From Candidatus Parcubacteria bacterium (GTDB lineage Bacteria > Patescibacteriota > Minisyncoccia > Phycocordibacterales > UBA6065): a stretch of 8,525 nucleotides of DNA. Position 1 is the stretch's first letter. Each line of letters opens with the position of its first letter. Both the position numbers and the translations under genes were made by a program. The notes beneath the pieces are model-generated. The model did not search any database. It saw only the letters and a list, made by a program, of their open reading frames with translations, and was not told where the DNA came from. The DNA lies in assembly GCA_019661795.1 (NCBI GenBank), contig JAIFWQ010000011.1:1-8525 (forward strand). The letters are read 5' to 3'. This document shows, in pieces, positions 6,851-8,525 of the stretch.

Positions 6851-6866
6851 CTCTCCGCCTATTCTA
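6851..6866 (-). promoter_or_regulatory. Shine-Dalgarno and -10 candidate for the 93-codon gene
   Basis: On the minus strand GGAGAG (complement of 6851-6856) stands 7 bases before the ATG at 6843, the clearest ribosome-binding site in the window. TAGAAT (complement of 6861-6866), a 5/6 match to the -10 box, lies before it. No good -35 was found, so transcription from upstream remains possible. The presence of a clear Shine-Dalgarno contrasts with the other genes here, which have weak ones or none. Confidence 0.55.
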
Positions 6867-6877
6867 GCGGACTTTCC

Positions 6878-6949
6878 TTATATGGAGAAATTCTTTATGG
6901 AATAGAGCTCTTCCGAATTCTCGTCTTCTTTTTTCTCTTTCTTCGAGCG
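6878..6949 (-). repeat. Copy 1 of a 72-bp repeat encoding the ParB-type C-terminal tail
   Basis: These 72 bases match 7392-7463 in the same orientation with 58 identities (about 81%), without gaps, up to and including the TAA stop. Similarity ends abruptly beyond the stop on one side and at the Arg codon on the other. Confidence 0.9.
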
Positions 6950-7048
6950 GCTTTTCGGCTGCCTATCGATACGAGCTATTGACTTCCCTCGGGATTTGGA
7001 GAGAATGGTCCCTGAAATGATCTCCTTACTATCTCTACCTCGCGACAT
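6878..7048 (-). CDS. 56-residue basic protein ending in a copy of the ParB C-terminal tail
   Basis: Minus-strand ORF from ATG (7048) to TAA (6878). Residues 1-33 are basic and match nothing I know ('MSRGRDSKEIISGTILSKSR', then GKSIARIDRQPKS). Residues 34-56 align without gaps to ParB 303-325, including the stop: 18 of 23 identical and the rest mostly conservative; both end in the near-identical 'LYSIKNFSI' (here) and 'LYSIKDFSL' (ParB). Of 14 base differences in 72, about 9 are synonymous, which suggests that the tail is translated and selected. An in-frame stop at 7058-7060 limits the start to this ATG. It has only a weak GAGAG ribosome site 6 bases upstream, and the first 32 bases are antisense to the 5' end of the plus-strand gene at 7017. 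It may be a real small protein, perhaps acting with or against ParB, or a remnant of a duplicated parB 3' end. Confidence 0.55.
   Translation of the reverse strand: MSRGRDSKEIISGTILSKSRGKSIARIDRQPKSRSKKEKKEDENSEELYSIKNFSI
6979..7006 (+). promoter_or_regulatory. Promoter candidate for the 110-codon plus-strand gene
   Basis: TTGACT (6979-6984, 5/6 to the -35 consensus) and GAGAAT (7001-7006, 4/6 to -10) are 16 bases apart. The -10 ends 10 bases before the ATG at 7017, the same short distance seen at dprA and parB. A GGAGAG at 6998-7003 lies within the -10 region, so it may not be part of the mRNA. The promoter lies inside the 56-codon minus-strand ORF. Confidence 0.5.
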
Positions 7049-7349
7049 GGCGAGCTCTCAAGAGTTCGAAGAATGGCTCGCGAGCCAAAACGCCGCAGTC
7101 GCTTCCAATCGGAACTTGCCGACCGACCTTGCTCAGCTCGCAGAAGCGACGGGGTCGCCCTATGGATGCATCGTTATGTACGCGAAGCTCGTAAAAGGCA
7201 AAGAGGACGATTCCTTGCGGGGATTCGAGGCCGTTCCCTGCGGAGAGCCTGTCCTGTCGCGGTTCATGGACCAGATCTGCCTCGGCCTGCAGTTCGAGTT
7301 CGGGCACAAGATGCCCAAAGGACAGAGAGTTCTCGTCAAAGCCGCATGA
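7017..7349 (+). CDS. Small protein of unknown function (110 residues)
   Basis: I do not recognise a family. It is a soluble protein without a signal peptide or membrane helix. It has an acidic helical N-terminal part ('SSQEFEEWLASQNAAVASNR', 13-32) and a more compact C-terminal part ('GSPYGCIVMYAKLVKGKEDD' and 'FMDQICLGLQFEFGHKMPKG'), with Cys at 51, 75 and 88. The ATG at 7017 fits a promoter whose -10 lies 10 bases upstream. Other possible starts are 7005, TTG 6996 and ATG 7047. The codons between 7017 and 7046 (TTA, CTA, TCT, CTA, CCT) are unlike the rest of this GC-preferring gene, so 7047 (100 residues) is a serious alternative and would almost remove the overlap with the minus-strand ORF. 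A strong terminator follows the stop by 13 bases, and parB converges from the right. Confidence 0.78.
   Translation: MISLLSLPRDMASSQEFEEWLASQNAAVASNRNLPTDLAQLAEATGSPYGCIVMYAKLVKGKEDDSLRGFEAVPCGEPVLSRFMDQICLGLQFEFGHKMPKGQRVLVKAA
7074..7087. repeat. Perfect 14-bp palindrome TGGCTCGCGAGCCA
   Basis: TGGCTCG and CGAGCCA are exact reverse complements with no spacer. It lies in the 5' part of the 110-codon plus-strand gene, about 300 bases from the parB stop. It does not match the widespread parS sequence (TGTTTCACGTGAAACA), although its size and symmetry are similar. No second copy was noticed in the window. Confidence 0.6.
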
Positions 7350-7362
7350 CCCAGCGAACGAC

Positions 7363-7391
7363 AGCCGCTCCTTACGGAGCGGCTTTTTATT
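7363..7391 (+). terminator. Intrinsic terminator after the 110-codon gene, adjoining the parB stop
   Basis: AGCCGCTCC (7363-7371) pairs perfectly with GGAGCGGCT (7376-7384) around a TTAC loop, followed by TTTTTATTTT. It is strong for plus-strand transcripts. The parB stop (7392-7394) lies directly beside it. On the minus strand the hairpin has no T-run after it, so it is at best a weak terminator for parB. Confidence 0.92.
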
Positions 7392-7463
7392 TTATAGAGA
7401 GAAATCCTTTATGGAATAGAGGTCTTCCGTGTTCTCGTCCTCCTTCTTCTCCTCTTTCGACCT
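7392..7463 (-). repeat. Copy 2 of the 72-bp repeat, at the 3' end of parB
   Basis: The last 24 codons of parB including the stop match 6878-6949 at 58 of 72 bases in the same orientation. The two copies flank the convergent 110-codon plus-strand gene. Confidence 0.9.
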
Positions 7464-8369
7464 GTCGTCTACGGCGATGACCGGCGCCGGGATCTCGGAC
7501 TCTTTGGTCACGGCGGCTTCGGTCGCCTTCGGCACGTCCGTCTTCGACTCTAGGGCCTTGAAGATGGCTCGCAGGTCGTCCGGGGTAAAGAAGTCGATAG
7601 TGATCTTGCCTCCCTTCTGCTTCGGCTCGATCGATACGCGGGTGCCGAGGGTCTCGGAAAGCCTCTGCTCGAACTCGGCGAATTCGAGGTTCGGAAAACG
7701 GTTCTTGCCGCGCGCCTTTTCTATGGCGATCTTGCGGGCGATGAGTTCCGTCTCGCGCACGGTGAGGCGCCTGAACGTGATCTCCTTGAAAAGCGTCGCC
7801 TGCTCTTCCGGCCTGTCGGAGAGCATGAGGAGCGGCCGGGCGTGGCCTTCCGATATCTTCCCCTGCGAAAGCGAATCGAGCATGTCCGCAGGCAGGGCGA
7901 GGAGTCGGATCGAATTCGACACGTATTCGCGGGATTTGCCGATCTTCTGGGCGATCTGGATATGCTTGAGGCCGAATTCCTCCGAGAGCTGGCTGAACGA
8001 GCGGGCGCGCTCGACGGGATTAAGGTCTTCGCGCTGGAGGTTCTCTATGATGGCGAGCTCGAGCTTCACCCGGGCGTCGTCGCTGTTCGCCCTGATGATG
8101 GCCGGGATCTGCGGCATGCCGAGGAGCTTCGACGCGCGCAACCGCCGTTCGCCCGATATGAGCTCGTATTCGACGGCCATGCCGCCGTCTTCCTTTACGA
8201 TCTCGGTCCTCGTGACGACGAGAGGCTGAAGAAGCCCGTACATGCGGATCGATTCGGCGAGGTCGCGCAGGGCGCCTTCGTCGAATTCGCGGCGCGGCTG
8301 GTACGGGTTCGGCCGTATCTTGTCCGTCTCGATCCAGAATATGGAGTCTCCGAAGAATTGCGATGCCAT
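7392..8369 (-). CDS. parB: ParB/Spo0J-family chromosome-partitioning protein
   Basis: DNA-binding CTPase clamp that loads at parS sites and organises the origin region with ParA and SMC; 325 residues. The N-terminal ParB/Srx domain (about 11-115) includes 'IRPNPYQPRREFDEGAL' (18-34), the CTP-contacting 'GERRLRA' (73-79) and 'ENLQRE' (109-114). The helix-turn-helix is at about 135-157 ('HIQIAQKIGKSREYVSNSIR'). A C-terminal dimerisation domain is at about 229-274. Beyond it lies an extra disordered, charged tail of about 50 residues, ending in 'EDLYSIKDFSL', whose last 23 residues recur in the small ORF at 6878-7048. The ATG at 8369 is preceded by a -10 box at 10 bases and no Shine-Dalgarno. 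No parA is adjacent: upstream is a divergent tRNA-Leu gene, so parA is elsewhere or absent. The ParB family call is firm; a role as nucleoid-occlusion-type Noc is less likely but possible. Confidence 0.96.
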   Translation of the reverse strand: MASQFFGDSIFWIETDKIRPNPYQPRREFDEGALRDLAESIRMYGLLQPLVVTRTEIVKEDGGMAVEYELISGERRLRASKLLGMPQIPAIIRANSDDARVKLELAIIENLQREDLNPVERARSFSQLSEEFGLKHIQIAQKIGKSREYVSNSIRLLALPADMLDSLSQGKISEGHARPLLMLSDRPEEQATLFKEITFRRLTVRETELIARKIAIEKARGKNRFPNLEFAEFEQRLSETLGTRVSIEPKQKGGKITIDFFTPDDLRAIFKALESKTDVPKATEAAVTKESEIPAPVIAVDDRSKEEKKEDENTEDLYSIKDFSL

Positions 8370-8379
8370 AGATGGGAAT

Positions 8380-8385
8380 ATTTTA
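8380..8385 (-). promoter_or_regulatory. -10 box of parB
   Basis: TAAAAT on the minus strand (5/6 to consensus), in the context TGTGATAAAAT, ends 10 bases before the parB ATG. No Shine-Dalgarno fits between it and the start, so the message is probably leaderless or nearly so. No convincing -35 was found. Confidence 0.6.
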
Positions 8386-8392
8386 TCACAAA

Positions 8393-8421
8393 TTGAGAAA
8401 AACCTGCTTTTGGTGTACGTT
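8393..8421 (+). promoter_or_regulatory. Promoter candidate for tRNA-Leu
   Basis: TTGAGA (8393-8398, 5/6 to -35) and TACGTT (8416-8421, 3/6 to -10, with a TG just upstream) are 17 bases apart. The expected start lies a few bases before the mature tRNA end at 8432. The parB and tRNA promoters share this 62-base divergent gap. Confidence 0.4.
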
Positions 8422-8431
8422 TACGGAGCGA

Positions 8432-8512
8432 GCCGGGGTGGCGGAATGGTAGACGCGCGCGACTCAAAATCGCGTATCGAAAGGTGTGAGAGTTCGAGTC
8501 TCTCCCCCGGCA
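8432..8512 (+). tRNA. tRNA-Leu (anticodon CAA)
   Basis: Class II cloverleaf of 81 bases. The acceptor stem GCCGGGG/CCCCGGC is perfectly paired with discriminator A (8512). The D-arm is GCG-GAATGGTAGA-CGC, and the anticodon arm is CGCGA-CTCAAAA-TCGCG with anticodon CAA, reading UUG. The long variable arm (TATCGAAAGGTGT) can form ATC/GGT around GAAA. The T-arm is GAGAG-TTCGAGT-CTCTC. The long variable arm and the G-rich acceptor are typical of tRNA-Leu. The 3' CCA is not encoded (CAA follows the discriminator), so it must be added by a nucleotidyltransferase. The window ends 13 bases later in AAATAAAAAGCC, which could be the start of a terminator or the next gene's leader. Confidence 0.97.
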
Positions 8513-8525
8513 CAAATAAAAAGCC

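Noticed and set aside
6562..7349. Toxin-antitoxin pair made of the small genes near parB
   Set aside because: The genes are small and clustered, but no known toxin or antitoxin motif is visible and they are on opposite strands. Size and proximity alone are not enough.
8195..8515. 106-codon minus-strand open frame over the parB start and tRNA
   Set aside because: Its N-terminal part is the antisense translation of tRNA-Leu, a common spurious prediction, and the rest is parB in another frame.
1..8525. CRISPR array, insertion sequence or prophage
   Set aside because: No regularly spaced direct repeats, terminal inverted repeats with transposase, integrase or phage structural genes were seen. 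The only notable direct repeat is the 72-bp ParB-tail pair.

Overview
This window looks like a stretch of bacterial chromosome. Genes are short and tightly packed, intergenic gaps are small, and GC is around or slightly above half. The best guess is a member of the Patescibacteria/CPR (Parcubacteria-like): short core genes, a compact FtsQ-like protein ending in a 'DVGNKVVYKL' strand, a DprA without an obvious N-terminal SAM domain, and several promoters whose -10 box sits about ten bases from the ATG. That lineage is inferred from style, not proven.

Left part (1-2682, minus strand): a tight unit serS > ftsQ > dus. It encodes seryl-tRNA synthetase, an FtsQ/DivIB-type POTRA division protein, and the first 164 codons of a tRNA-dihydrouridine synthase that leaves the window at base 1. 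Gaps are 10 and 18 bases, so the three are probably co-transcribed. A 55-base divergent promoter region separates serS from the next block.

Middle part (2738-6514, plus strand): dprA, a 174-residue single-pass membrane protein of unknown function, and topA. The dprA/topA neighbourhood is classical in bacteria. Here the unknown membrane gene lies between them, with its own consensus promoter and a strong terminator. A bidirectional hairpin terminator ends topA and the small minus-strand gene that converges on it.

Right part (6562-8369): two small minus-strand genes (93 and 56 codons), a small plus-strand gene of unknown function, and parB (minus), followed by a divergent tRNA-Leu(CAA). The most notable observation lies here. 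The 56-codon ORF at 6878-7048 ends in a 23-residue sequence that is a diverged copy of the extreme C-terminus of ParB (18/23 identical residues, 58/72 identical bases including the stop). Most base changes are synonymous, which suggests that the shared C-terminal tail is functional and has been mounted on a second, very small basic protein.

The recognisable genes cover translation and tRNA modification (serS, dus, tRNA-Leu), cell division (ftsQ), DNA uptake/recombination and topology (dprA, topA) and chromosome segregation (parB). No CRISPR array, insertion sequence, prophage or rRNA is visible.
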